Source of the DNA: Saprolegnia diclina VS20
Lineage: Eukaryota > Oomycota > Saprolegniomycetes > Saprolegniales > Saprolegniaceae
DNA length: 64,000 bases
NCBI RefSeq assembly: GCF_000281045.1
Contig: NW_008246079.1
Coordinates: forward strand, 554,230 to 618,229
Reading direction: 5' to 3'
Each line of letters begins with the position of its first letter. Position 1 is the stretch's first letter. Made by a program: the position numbers and the translations under genes. A model generated the notes under the pieces. That model was not told the DNA's origin. It saw only the letters and a program-made list of their open reading frames with translations, and searched no databases. Shown one piece after another: positions 31,074 to 41,506 of this stretch.

Positions 31074-32769
31074 ATGGCCAGTTCATCATCATCGTACACG
31101 ATGGGATCGTCGAGGACGTCGCGGACGTCGCTCCTACTCGGAAAGCACGGACGCCTCCCGTCGCCAAGCTGTCCAGCGCTGTCGCCGTCGCAAGTCCGAG
31201 CGCTGAAAGAGACTGCCGTCAAGACGTGCACCGAGCTGCTCTCGCTCTCGAAGCTCGCCAAGCGCAACAAGTATGGCATCACGTGGCGCCCGCTGCCGTT
31301 CACAACGGACCCTGGCCTTGCATACTTTGTCGGCGAGTCGGCGACAGCCTCGGACGTCCAGTGCGACTAGCATGCGACGTCACTCGTCTCATGCGAGTTG
31401 TGGACATAGATACATGTGCTGTGCCACGACAGTACAAGCCACGCTGGACGAGGTCACCGAGCTCCTTTCCGGCGACGAGCAGTCGGCCATGGGCGAGGAA
31501 GCGTACGCGCAGCTCGAGGCGCATACCGTAGTCGCCAAGAATTTGCGGACGCTCAAGCACGTCGATCGGCTCAAGATCTCGCTGCGCTGGGTGGTGTGGG
31601 ACTCGACGTCGGCGTATGTACCCCGGCGGGACTTTGTCGTGCTGCAGGTAGGAGTAGCTCCCTTTGCCAGTGACGCACCGACCACGGAACCGCAACTAGT
31701 ATCAAAACGAGGTGCATTTACACGGGCGCAATGGCTGGGCGCTGAGCATGCACTCGGTCGAGCTCCCCGAGTTTCCAGCGTACCACACGTCGCACAGCCT
31801 CGTGCGTGGCAGCCTGTACCGCTCGGGGTAAGCTACGCTCTCTCTTTGTCGGTCAAATGACGATCGCCACTCTTAGCTACGTGGTGCTCGAGACGGCGAC
31901 ACCGGGCGTCGTCCAGGTGCTGCACATGGTCCAAGTCCACTTCAAAGGCCTCGTGCCGAGCGAAGACGTCGAGTCGATGCTGCGGGCGCGCGTCGGCAAC
32001 ATTGCGTCCCTCAGTGCATTCTTTGCCAAGCTCACGCTCGTCGCGCGCATTGTCAGCAACATGGAGACGTCGCGCGTGAGCAACCTCGAGAAGGTCAAGG
32101 TCTGCGCCATGTGCAGCCGCAAATTCAGCTTTGTCCACCGCAAAATCACGTGCCGGCTCTGCGGCGACGTACGTCGACGACATCTGCGATCTCAGATCTG
32201 ATTGTGGTTGGATCTAGATTGTGTGCGCCGAGTGTTCGCAGGCCAAGGACATGCAGATTCCAATCGCAGGACTCAAGCGCGTCGACGTGTGCAACGTCTG
32301 CAACCTCCAGAAAGACCGCCGCAGTGACGACGAGCACCCACTGCGTCTCGGTACGAGACCGATGCTCGCAGCTGCGCATCCCTCATGCTGTGTAGCCAAC
32401 CGCCGGAGTTTTCTGCGGCAAACCGATGTGCACCACCGCGGCAGCCACCGGCTCTCGTCGCGCCACCACGAGACGTCCAAGGACGAGGACCTCGACCCGT
32501 ACATGCAAATCATGCGCGGGAAGCAGCCACTACGCCTGAGCGCCGACGCCGGCCGAGAACCGCTCTACTCGTTCCTTGAAGACAGCGGCGCTAGCGGCGC
32601 TGGGAAGCGCTCGACGCAGTACGCGGCCATCTCGCCCGTTGTCTCGAACACGTCGGCGGTCGTCGGGCCCGCGTGGGATGCGCCGTCCGAGTCGTCGTTT
32701 CAAAGCCGAGCGTCCGCCGCCAGTGTGTCGGCCGATGATTTTTGGACCAAGCCCAAGCACACGCTGTAG
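31074..32769 (+). CDS. START domain plus FYVE-like zinc finger protein 1, six exons
   Basis: Predicted exons 31074-31360, 31410-31647, 31700-31827, 31877-32168, 32218-32350 and 32396-32769; 483 residues, introns 45-52 nt. The N-terminal 270 residues form a START-like lipid-binding domain (LAYFVGESATASDVQYMC, DRLKISLRWVVWDS, WALSMHSVELP, VLHMVQVHFKG). Residues about 295-345 carry an FYVE-type set of CxxC pairs: CAMC, CRLCG, CAEC, CNVC; the ligand motif reads HRKITCRLCG rather than the standard R(R/K)HHCRxCG. The C-terminus is polar and disordered. START domains bind sterols or phospholipids; FYVE domains bind PI3P on endosomes. START-FYVE proteins are a large, mostly uncharacterised family in oomycetes. 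Confidence 0.85.
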
Positions 32770-33725
32770 TTGTGTCATCGTGTAGTCTCCACACTTATAA
32801 TGTTTATATTACCTGTTGTCGTTGACAAGATGGACGGCAGGCGGACTGGCACCGCGAATGCCATCGAACGCTTCTTTCGCAGTGCCTTGCCGTTCGAATG
32901 CGCTGTTTACACGCCAGTGCAAGGCACGCTGGACGCAAGTGGATGGTGGTTGGGTGGCCATCACCTTGCTGCGCCAGGACGCTGCCACGTCATTTAGGAC
33001 CCGCAAAGCCATCCAACGACCCCCACGCAATAAGCGCCATGGCAGAGCACTATGCAGCATCTCGCCAAGCGCTGATGGTTGCTTACCGGTACGTACGTCC
33101 GACGAAGCTTGCAGATCGCTACCTCGGCTATCTGCGATCTGACAGGCGCGACCACAGTGGTTGCGCCGGGACGTCGGCAGTGTACTAATGCGGCTGCGGA
33201 CACGGCGAAGGCGTGAGCAATGGCGGCAACGAACTTGACGTTGCGGCTGCAGCAGCATGGCACTGGTGCTGCTGCTTTTGCTGCTGCTGCTTGGGCCTCG
33301 CCACGTAGGAGCATGAGAGAAGACGCTGGCTGCATCGAGACGACGAGGACCGAGTACCCACCTGGCTCTTCGGTACACTGTATTTTGTCACATTAAAATA
33401 CACGAGTTGCATACAAATATCCAGTCTATACAATACAAACGCTGATGGGCGGCGGAAGGGACACGCACTCTGCCGTGGTGCCATGTAGAATTCGGTTTTA
33501 CCCAATGCGGTCAAACACGGTTAGTCCGAAACAAAGCTGAAAACAGGTCGCAAAAAACGGTATTCCCTATAAAACGCGTTAAACATCGTGTTCGTTTCGG
33601 ACTTCAACGCCCTGGACGAGGTCCGAGTCCGAATTGGGGTAACACGCGTGACTTATGAGGCGACTTGCGCTCGGGTATAACCCATTGCATCATTTTGGAC
33701 GGGCGGAGGACGACGACGCTCGGAC
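32770..33725. other. Intergenic region upstream of the second START-FYVE gene
   Basis: 956 bp. A polyglutamine-like CAG/CTG stretch near 33245-33295 and AT-rich DNA at 33360-33440 are present, followed by the inverted-repeat promoter candidate at 33523-33637. No gene recognised. Confidence 0.45.
33523..33637. promoter_or_regulatory. Inverted repeats with GTCCGA half-sites upstream of START-FYVE gene 2
   Basis: AGTCCGAAAC (33523-33532) and its exact inverse GTTTCGGACT (33594-33603), then GTCCGAGTCCGAATTGG (33621-33637). The last 11 bases recur exactly at 47811-47821 upstream of another gene. The block ends 88 bp before the start codon, so it is a plausible cluster of transcription-factor sites. 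Confidence 0.45.
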
Positions 33726-36418
33726 ATGCAGACCTTCTTCAACGCGCCGCAGCTCACGGACGATGAGATCGAGCGCATGAAGAGGCTCGGCCGCGATGTA
33801 TGCACCCAGGTGGCGTACGCGGCCCGGCGCGCCGACAGTGGCAGCGTCGCCGTGCGCTGGCGCAGCCTTGGCGTCGAGAACAAGGTCGAGCTCTTCGCCG
33901 GCGACGACCCGCTGCCAGAGCAAGAGAAATTCCTGAGCTACATGTGCGGCGTCACGTCCGTGCATGCGACCATCGACCAGGTCGCAGACCTCTTCAACGC
34001 CGACCACATGAGCCAGACCCATGGCCTCACGCCATCGGCCGAGTTCACGCGCCAGTTCAACCAGGACCTCGCGAGCTACCAGACGCTCAAGTACTTGCGC
34101 CAGCGCACAGAAAAGTACCCGCGCCACTCGGTCAGCATCAAGTGGTTTCTCATGGAGTCGCCGTCCATGGCGGCCAAGCCCCGCGACTACGTCTACCTCG
34201 AGGTACGCCATCCATCCGTATCCTCCTTCTCATCGTACACTCTATTGTTCTAGTCGCAAGAAGACATTATGGACGCCAAGCGCAACAAGCGAGGGTGGGT
34301 CTGCGCAATGCACTCGATCGACCTCCCGAGCGCGCCGAGTCTCGAGCGCACCCACGACATTGTCCGCGGCAGCTTGTACCGGTCCGGCTTTGTGTTTACA
34401 GAAACCGAGACGCCGGGCGTGCTCGAAGCCATCTACCTCCTCCAGATCGACTTTAAGGGCTCGCTGCCGATGCACCTGCGCCAGTCCATCATGAAGCAGC
34501 GCCTCGGCTGCCTCCGCGCGATCGACGACCATTTCCTGCGGCGCGCCGGCGCGCCCGTTCCGCATGCGATGCCGTCGTACCCGGCCAACAACAACAGCAA
34601 CAACAACAGCACCAACACTGCTTTGCACAAGGGCGGCGTCGCGCTTCTTGGCGACATCCACCTCAAGTCCAAGCACGGCGTCTCGACCTGCGCGTGCTGT
34701 GCGGGCGGCTTTGGCTTTCTCAAGAAGAAGCACAACTGCCGCGTGTGCGGCGAAGTCGTCTGCAGCAGCTGCTGCACGCAACAGCGCCCCACGGTGCCCG
34801 TCGAAGGCATCAAGAAGTATCACATTTGCTCGCTCTGTGCCGTCGAGAACCGGCAAGCGGCCGCCAACGGCGCACTCGGTACCGTCGCCATCTCTTAATA
34901 AGACAACATCTCAGTTCTCTGATGCAACTAGGACGCTCGCGCTCGGGCCACGAGCTCTACAACCACAGCAACAACAATAACAACAATGGCGCCAACCCCA
35001 ACACGCGCAGCGCGCTCTCGTCGTCCAACAACATGAAGTCGCCCAACTCGGGGCCGCCAGGGCCGTTCCCGTCGCGCTTGCAGCAGCCCAATCTACCGCG
35101 GGCCACCATGTCCAAGCCCATGCAGAGCGACTCGTTCCTGGACGACGACCCATACGCGATGCGACTGCGCATGCCCGACCACATGGTGCGCAAGCCGAGC
35201 TACCGCGAGTCGACGTCCGGGCCGCTCCAGCCGCTCAGCCGACCGTCGGGCTTTGCACCGCGCTACGAGCACGACCTGGCGCTCGTACCCGAGTACCATC
35301 CGCCGCAGCAAGCGCCATCGAATGGCTTTCACCGGCACTCGACGTACTTTCCACCGGCGCGCCCCGACTCGCGCGAGTCGTTTGTCAACGAACGCGAGTC
35401 GGTGCTCGACTTGTACGACGAAGTGGGCACGTCGGTGAGCCGGTACGTGCCGCCGCCACCGGCGCGTGTGCCCCGGCCGGGGCCCCGGCAGACGCAAGTG
35501 CAATACTTGCCGCGGTCGGGCGAAGCGACGACGATCGACCTCCGCGACCTCAACAACGCGTCGGATGTGCTCGCGCAGCTCAACAACCAGCGCCCCGGTG
35601 CGCACGAGTCGACGGTCCGGCTCGAGATCATTCAAGGCGCCGACGACGGCAACAACGAGGACAACTCGTACGACTATGACGCATCGCTGGCGCGCCGGCC
35701 GCGCGACTACTACCCGCCGTCGGCGTCCGGGCGGTTCCGCGCGCCGCCGCAGGCGCCACCGCGTTGGATCGACCGCCCGTCGACGTCCCGTGCGTTTGAC
35801 CCGATGCAGATGCGCTTTGACAACATCATTGCGAGCACCTCCAACCTCGTGGCACCGACGGCCCAAGCGGTGCCCGAGGCGAGCAGCACCAACGCGCTCG
35901 CGATCCCCGCCGGGTCGGTCTACAAGGGCAGTCGCTACCGCATCAAGGAAACGCGGTATTATGCAACGACGCCAGATGCGACGCCGGACGAGTACATTGC
36001 CGACGAGCGCGACTCGATCGTCGTCGACATGCCGTCGCAGCCACCGGCGGCGAATCCGTCGACGGCCGCGAACAACAACAACCGCCTCGGGAACGGGTCG
36101 AGCCCGACAGCCGTCGCTGTGTCCAAGTTTCTGGACCAAGACATTGACATGTTCTTGCAGCCGATGGACAAGAAGGCGACGCTGCAGCTCGAGAACCAGC
36201 CGGCGCCGATGGTGGACGTCAAGAAGGAAGGTCCGCCGAACTTTGACCACAGCGCAAGCATTGAAGACATGCTCGGGCCGCTGCGCAGTAGCAACAACGA
36301 AGACGACTCGGTCGCGTACCTCACAGCGCTGCTCATGGAGCGTCTCCGCATGGCCAACGCGACCGAGCGCGAGCAGATCAAAGAGACGCTGCGCGCCGCT
36401 GTCCAAGACCCGCAGTAG
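33726..36418 (+). CDS. START-FYVE-like protein 2 with long disordered C-terminal tail, three exons
   Basis: Predicted exons 33726-34202, 34254-34878 and 34932-36418; 862 residues, introns 51 and 53 nt. The START-like region covers about residues 1-270 (KFLSYMCGVTSVHATIDQV, HSVSIKWFLMESPS, WVCAMHSIDLPS, YLLQIDFKGSLP). The zinc finger at about residues 315-360 has CACC, KKKHNCRVCG, CSSC and CSLC; it is the member closest to a true FYVE ligand motif. Splicing over 34879-34931 removes the TAA at 34899 and adds a 495-residue tail, rich in Asn, Pro, Arg and Ser with a short helix at the C-terminus (SVAYLTALLMERLRMANATE). The tail may carry sorting or phospho-sites; that is inference. Confidence 0.82.
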
Positions 36419-36620
36419 GCGAGTAGACCGTCAGTATACTAAGTTAACTGCGCGCGCCCGTGCGCTCTGTAATATCTGTTGTCGTGTCGACTTAAAACCC
36501 CTGGCCTTGGGCAGAGCACCGACGATAGAAGCACGACGTTGGTTGTGGAACGTTGAGGGTTTAGGGTTGCGAATTATTCCATGAAGGATAGCTGCAAACT
36601 AGTAAATAGGAGGCGCTTGA

Positions 36621-38359
36621 CTACAAGAGGCAGCCAGACACCACGGCCTCGGTCGTGTCAAGCCGGGACCCGCGGAGGGTGTAGAGCTGGACCATGCTTG
36701 GCGTGTCGGACTCGTCGCTCTCGGAGGCGGCGCGCGCGCCCGTGGACGAAATGGTGTCGAGCGGCCGCCACGCCGAGTCCGGGTCGTCGTACACGCAGCG
36801 CGTCGAGTCGTCGGGCTCGGCAATGGGCAGTGACATGGACGTGCGCTCGAAGTGCGCGCGCTTGAGCTCGGAGAGCGAGACGCTCGACTCGCTCGCGTGC
36901 CGACCGAGCACGAAACGTGGCGCCATCGGCGGCGCCGCTGGCTTGGTGTAGGCGCCGTTGAGCTCGATGATCGACGAGCGCACGCCGGCGTTGGGCAGCG
37001 ACGCGCGGGACCGGCGCGGCTCGGAGGGCACCTCTTGGTACGACTGCCGCGCGGGCGAGTAGCGCAGTGGGATCATGCCCTTGGCGTCAGCCGATCCAAG
37101 GCCATCGTCGTAGAGGCTCAGCGACCGCATCTTGCTGCTCGAGGTCGTCGGGAGCGCCGAGACGCTGGCGCGGACGGGCGGTGCCGGCATGCTGGCCCGG
37201 GTGGGTTTGGCTTGAGGCACTGCACTTTCTAACGAAATCGCTGCTTCATGCGATAGTTGCACACAAGGATTGTCGTACCGAGGAGCGACTGGAGGCGATG
37301 CTGCTCCTTCACGGCGCACGGCGTGCACACGAGCACCTTGAGAATGCCGACGACGTCGAGCTCGACCTCGCTCCAGACGGCGCACTTGCTGCAGATTTGC
37401 TACGTTGAAAAGTGAGCACATTTGGAGACAGACACGGACGTAGTACCACTTGGCACTTGCGGCACGTCTCCTTCTCGATGCGAAAGCCGCTAAACGCTTG
37501 GTCGCAGACGCGGCAGACGTCCGATTTGCGCCGGGGCGCGTCGTCGTCGTCATCGACGGCAAAGCTCGGGCGCACGAGGTGCTTGGGCCGTGCAAAGTAC
37601 GCAGCGATGCGGCCGAGGCTCGAGACCCACTGCTTGAGCGTGCTCGTGCACAGCAGACGCGGCGCCTTGCCCTTGAAGTCCACTTGCAGCACAAAGACGG
37701 CGTCGAGGACCCCCGGTCGCTTGGACTCGCGAAACACAAACCCGGACGAGTAGACGCCGCCGCGGACGAGGCTGTGGCGGTCCGACAGAGGCGGGCACGA
37801 TGGGAGGTTGACCGAGTGCATGCACGAGACCCACCCTTTCGTGGGCCCTTCGAGCTCGTCTTGGTGCTAATACATGCCGATGAGCGTCGACGACGGTGGC
37901 GTCACGACTGCGTACCTGGACGTAGACAAAGTCGCGGTTCTGCATGAGCGAGGATGCGCTGCGGATCGACATCCAGTTGATGCTCGTCGCGCGGTACGGT
38001 TGCGCGAGCTCGGGCTTTTCAATGTCGAAGAGCGTGTGGCTGTTGATGACCACCGTGTCGTGGACGTACCGGCGAAAGTCGCCGTGCAGCGGAAGGTACA
38101 GCATGAGTGGCATGAGCGCCGCAAGCGTCGCGTGCACCTGCGTGTGGGCGCACATGTACTGGAGTGGCGCGAGGCGGCTAGGCACCTTGGCCTCGCCGGT
38201 GAAGAGCTGGACGTTCTCGGCCGCGCCGGCGCGGGCCCACACGATGGGCGAGTCCTGCGAGCGCAGCGCGACGCTGAGGAGCGCGCTCGAGGACCGCTTG
38301 GCGACGGCCGTGAGCTCGCGCGTCGCCTCGTTGCTCAAGCCTCCGACGGCGAAGTGCAT
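36621..38359 (-). CDS. START plus degenerate FYVE-like zinc finger protein 3, four exons
   Basis: Predicted exons on the complement: 37916-38359, 37447-37866, 37279-37399, 36621-37228; 530 residues, introns 47-50 nt. The START-like part (APLQYMCAHTQVHATLAAL, ATSINWMSIRSASS, WVSCMHSVNLPSC, VFVLQVDFKGKAP) aligns with the two upstream plus-strand genes. The zinc finger (CRVC, KETCRKC, CSKC, CTPC) keeps four CxxC pairs but lacks the His-rich basic motif needed for PI3P binding in classical FYVE domains. The tail is Ser/Arg/Pro-rich. Its 3' end is about 200 bp from that of the convergent second gene, so the cluster is arranged tail to tail. Confidence 0.82.
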
Positions 38360-39194
38360 CTTGACAAGTGGCGTCCGCGTGACACGGGACCGTTACGCCT
38401 CGAACGACGTTCCAACTTCGATCGAACCGAATTATATTCAGCGCATTTGACTTGCGGTTTGTATGCGAGAACGGCGTCGTTCGATTGGCGACCTTCTTGC
38501 AGGTCGCGAAGGGATATCTCAAGAGTGTCTCCCTCGTCTACAAGGCTCTCCCGCCTTGTCGCACCGAGTAGTATACATCGTCGTCATGAGTCTCTGCAAG
38601 CCTGAGTATTAGCTAGCATGGGTGCTCGCCAACGAGAAGCAGTACCAGTCTTTGTCGCCTGGAGCACGTGCCCCGTTGACACAGAATACCTCTACCTTCA
38701 GGTGGTGGCTACGTCATTTGACACGCTACCGCAAGGACGAGGGTTGCTCGTCCCAGCTGCGGGCCAAAGAAACGGCGCGTTGCGTGGGGATTGCGCGTGG
38801 CTGCGTTGTCGAGCTTCTCGCATGGGTGAAGAGCATCGATAGGACCTGAGGACTTCAAGTGGCGACAGATGTGCCGGGGTCGGGGCATTTGAGACGGTCT
38901 TGAGAGAGACCTGATGACACGCCAGGTTGCCGTAGACTGAGAAGCTCATGGACAGGCAACCCGCTCGGCGAACCTGATCGAGGCCAGGAAGGCAGCCGCG
39001 TCTGTGCGGTCGGCGCTCGTGGACGACGGCCTTTCTAAAGGATGCAACGCGGTGGACGCTGCCTCGTCGGTGGTCCGTCGACGCACACGCCATGTCTCTG
39101 TCCATGGGCCGACGACGTCACGAAGGCGTCGGGACGTGGGTGGCGCGAGTAAGGTGCGAAGCAGGACTCACAAGTTCTTTTTGAATAAACCGAG
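38360..39194. other. Intergenic region between START-FYVE-like genes 3 and 4
   Basis: 835 bp; AT-rich near 38420-38450 (probable promoter of gene 3). No open frame with family similarity and no repeat recognised. Confidence 0.4.
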
Positions 39195-40811
39195 TTAGTT
39201 GACGGCAGTTGCGTGGTAGACGTTGACGATGGCGAGGCGCGTTTTTTGCTCGTCGAACGTCTTAGCCCGCATGAGGCGCCGAAGGGCGAGCGCGGCCATG
39301 GCGCTACTTGGTGCGGGCAGATCGCTCAGCGCTGCAATGTGGCTCTGGATCTGCGCGGCCTCGTCGTCCGGATGCCACGTCGCGTCGTCGACGTCAGCGG
39401 TCCAGGCGCGTGCAAAGAACCCAGCTGGTTGCACCACGCCCGAGACATGGCCCTCTGACGTCGCCGACGCGATCGACGCATCACAGTCAGCCACGTCTTC
39501 CTCGACCTGGTTCCGAGTCCGGAGGTCGTCCTCATGGTCCTCGTCGGTGTCAAGGGCAGGCGCGTGCTCGTGCTGCGGACTACCAAGCGCTTCGTGCACG
39601 ATCTCGTCTTCTTCAGGGACGTCGACTTCTTCGGGCACTTGGTCGTTCGCAAAGCGCTGGGCTTGCTTGGCCTGGATGAGGCACGACGTGCACCACACTT
39701 CGCTCGTCTCGTCGATCTCGCACGAGCACGTGCGGCAGACAGCCTACGATTTGCGTCAGCAGCCACTCGCGACCAGGCCAAGACTGGACCTGCTGGCAGT
39801 GCACACAGGTCGTCGACGGGTTGTACCCATTGAACTCGTCGTGGCACGAGACACAGTGGGTCGCGGCAGACGCCGCCTCGGGCTCTTCCTCGGGCACAAC
39901 TTTGGGCGGCGCGTGGACGACGGGCGGCAGCTGCGACGTGTTCCATTGGCTCTCAAAGTGCTGGCGCACGCCGCTGACCGTAAGCACGCGCGCCTTGAGC
40001 CAGAGGTTGGTCGCGGGCTCGGACAACGTGCCTTTGAAGTCCATGTCCATGATGCACACGAGCTCGAGCGTGCCCGGCGTCGATGTCTCACGGACCACGT
40101 AGCCCGACCGGTAGAGGCTGCCGCGGACGTAGCCGTCGAGGACTGGGCAGCTCGGCAGGTGCACCGAGTGCATGCTGCAGACCCACCCGCGGCGCTGGAG
40201 CTTCTCGTCAAAGATCGTGTCTTGGCACTACTCGCAGAGAGCCTCTTGTTTCGCTGCGAGAAGCAGTGGGATGATGGTACCTCGAGGTAGACAAAGTCGC
40301 GGTCTTCCATGTTGGCAGCGCTCGAGCCGAGGCGCATCCACTTGAGCGAGATCGCGTGGCGCGGGTTGGCGCTCGTCCGCTTGCGGATCTTGTGCAGCGT
40401 CCGCGTGTTGAGGATATCGCGCTCGAAGGCGTTGAAGCGCGTCTAGAGGTATTCGTTCATATGCGCCCATTGACCTCCGTCATGTACCTGCGGCTCGCTG
40501 TCCTTGACGCGCTGGAGCGACGACTTGGAGTGGAAGAGCTGGACGACTTCATCGATGGAGGCCATGATGTACGTCACGCCGCACATGTACTTGCGCGCTT
40601 TCGAGCGGACGCGCTCGTCCGGGATCGCACCAAAGTAGAGGTCGACGCCGTCCTTGCAGCCCAGCGGCTCCCAGCGGATGGCCGCGCCGGCGTCCATGCG
40701 CGACGCGCTGGCCACGCGCGCGCATGTCTTGCGCGCGATCTGCTTGAGGTAGTCGAGGTCCTCGGGCGAGAGGTTCTGCGCAAACGACGTCGTCTTCTCG
40801 CGGTCGTCCAT
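39195..40811 (-). CDS. START plus strongly divergent FYVE-like zinc finger protein 4, four exons
   Basis: Predicted exons on the complement: 40488-40811, 40281-40442, 39790-40227, 39195-39743; 490 residues, introns 45, 53 and 46 nt (the last donor, GTCCAG, is weak). START-like blocks: RKYMCGVTYIMASIDEVV, HAISLKWMRLGSSA, WVCSMHSVHLPSC, VCIMDMDFKGTL. The zinc finger (CVSC, TCVHC, CRTC, CTSC) retains CxxC pairs but the ligand motif has become NPSTTCVHCQ, with no basic or His residues. The C-terminus is acidic, then helical (AALALRRLMRAKTF). This is the most diverged of the four neighbours. Confidence 0.8.
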
Positions 40812-41506
40812 CGTGCCCGATATTTGAGATTGCCGTTTACTGGAAAGTCCGACATTTTTAAAAAAACATGATCGATTTACTTGGTATTTGAATACCGAAT
40901 ACATATTTGGAATAAAATACGGTTGTTGTGGGATTGACGAGCAGCATCCGGATACGGGAGGACGCGGCGAAACATTTGCTGCAGGCAGCCGCAGCCGCCA
41001 GCCCGCCCGCCAGCGCCTCTTGGCACCCAGAGCGGGCAAAGCCGCTTCCATGAGCACGTGCCACGCCCTTCGGAATGGTGCGAGTAGGGATAAGGCTACA
41101 GCTCTATCCGAAAATACGGTGCTATAAAGTCGCAACGGGCCACGCACCCGTATCTTGAAGAGGCTCGGAGCCGATTCCGAAGCCAAAGCCATGTCGGTAT
41201 GGAGGTGCTCTTCGATAGCGCGTGGTACGAGGCTTTGGCGGAGTTGTACTTTGCTCAATGGCCGAGTGACCGTCCCTTCGACGTCATCCAGCAACGACTT
41301 TAACGCTCTCGCACTGGAACGCGCAGAGCTCTGGTACCAACAAGGTACGTAGGCTCACTTCGCCAAGGCTATATCGCTGCTACCGTAGGCCTGGCCATTG
41401 ACAACGCGTTGTCTGCCAAAGCCGCGGGTTCGATGACGTGGCACGCCGAAACGCACGTATTAAATTGCAGGGGTTTTCGACCTTATGTATCTTTCAGTTT
41501 GTGGAT
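40812..41506. other. Intergenic region with possible upstream exons of the mannosyltransferase gene
   Basis: The left part (40850-40920) is AT-rich promoter sequence for START-FYVE-like gene 4 and includes the shared 12-mer at 40879. From 41199 on, plus-strand protein-like pieces appear (EVLFDSAWYEALAELYFAQW; ALALERAELWYQQ; AIDNALSAKAAGSMTWHAET). The last two are separated by a 44-nt GTACGT...GTAG intron-like stretch and can be spliced in frame into the next gene, but the first is in another frame. Confidence 0.35.
40879..40890. promoter_or_regulatory. Shared 12-mer upstream of START-FYVE-like gene 4
   Basis: ACTTGGTATTTG, 68 bp before the start codon of the minus-strand gene. The identical 12-mer sits 90 bp before the start of the five-module glycosyltransferase gene. 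Here it is part of the larger palindrome GGTATTTGAATACC. Confidence 0.4.

Noticed and set aside
35093-36406. Minus-strand ORF of 437 codons
   Set aside because: Antisense to the START-FYVE gene 2 tail; composition is dominated by Arg/Val/Leu as expected for reverse-complement coding DNA.
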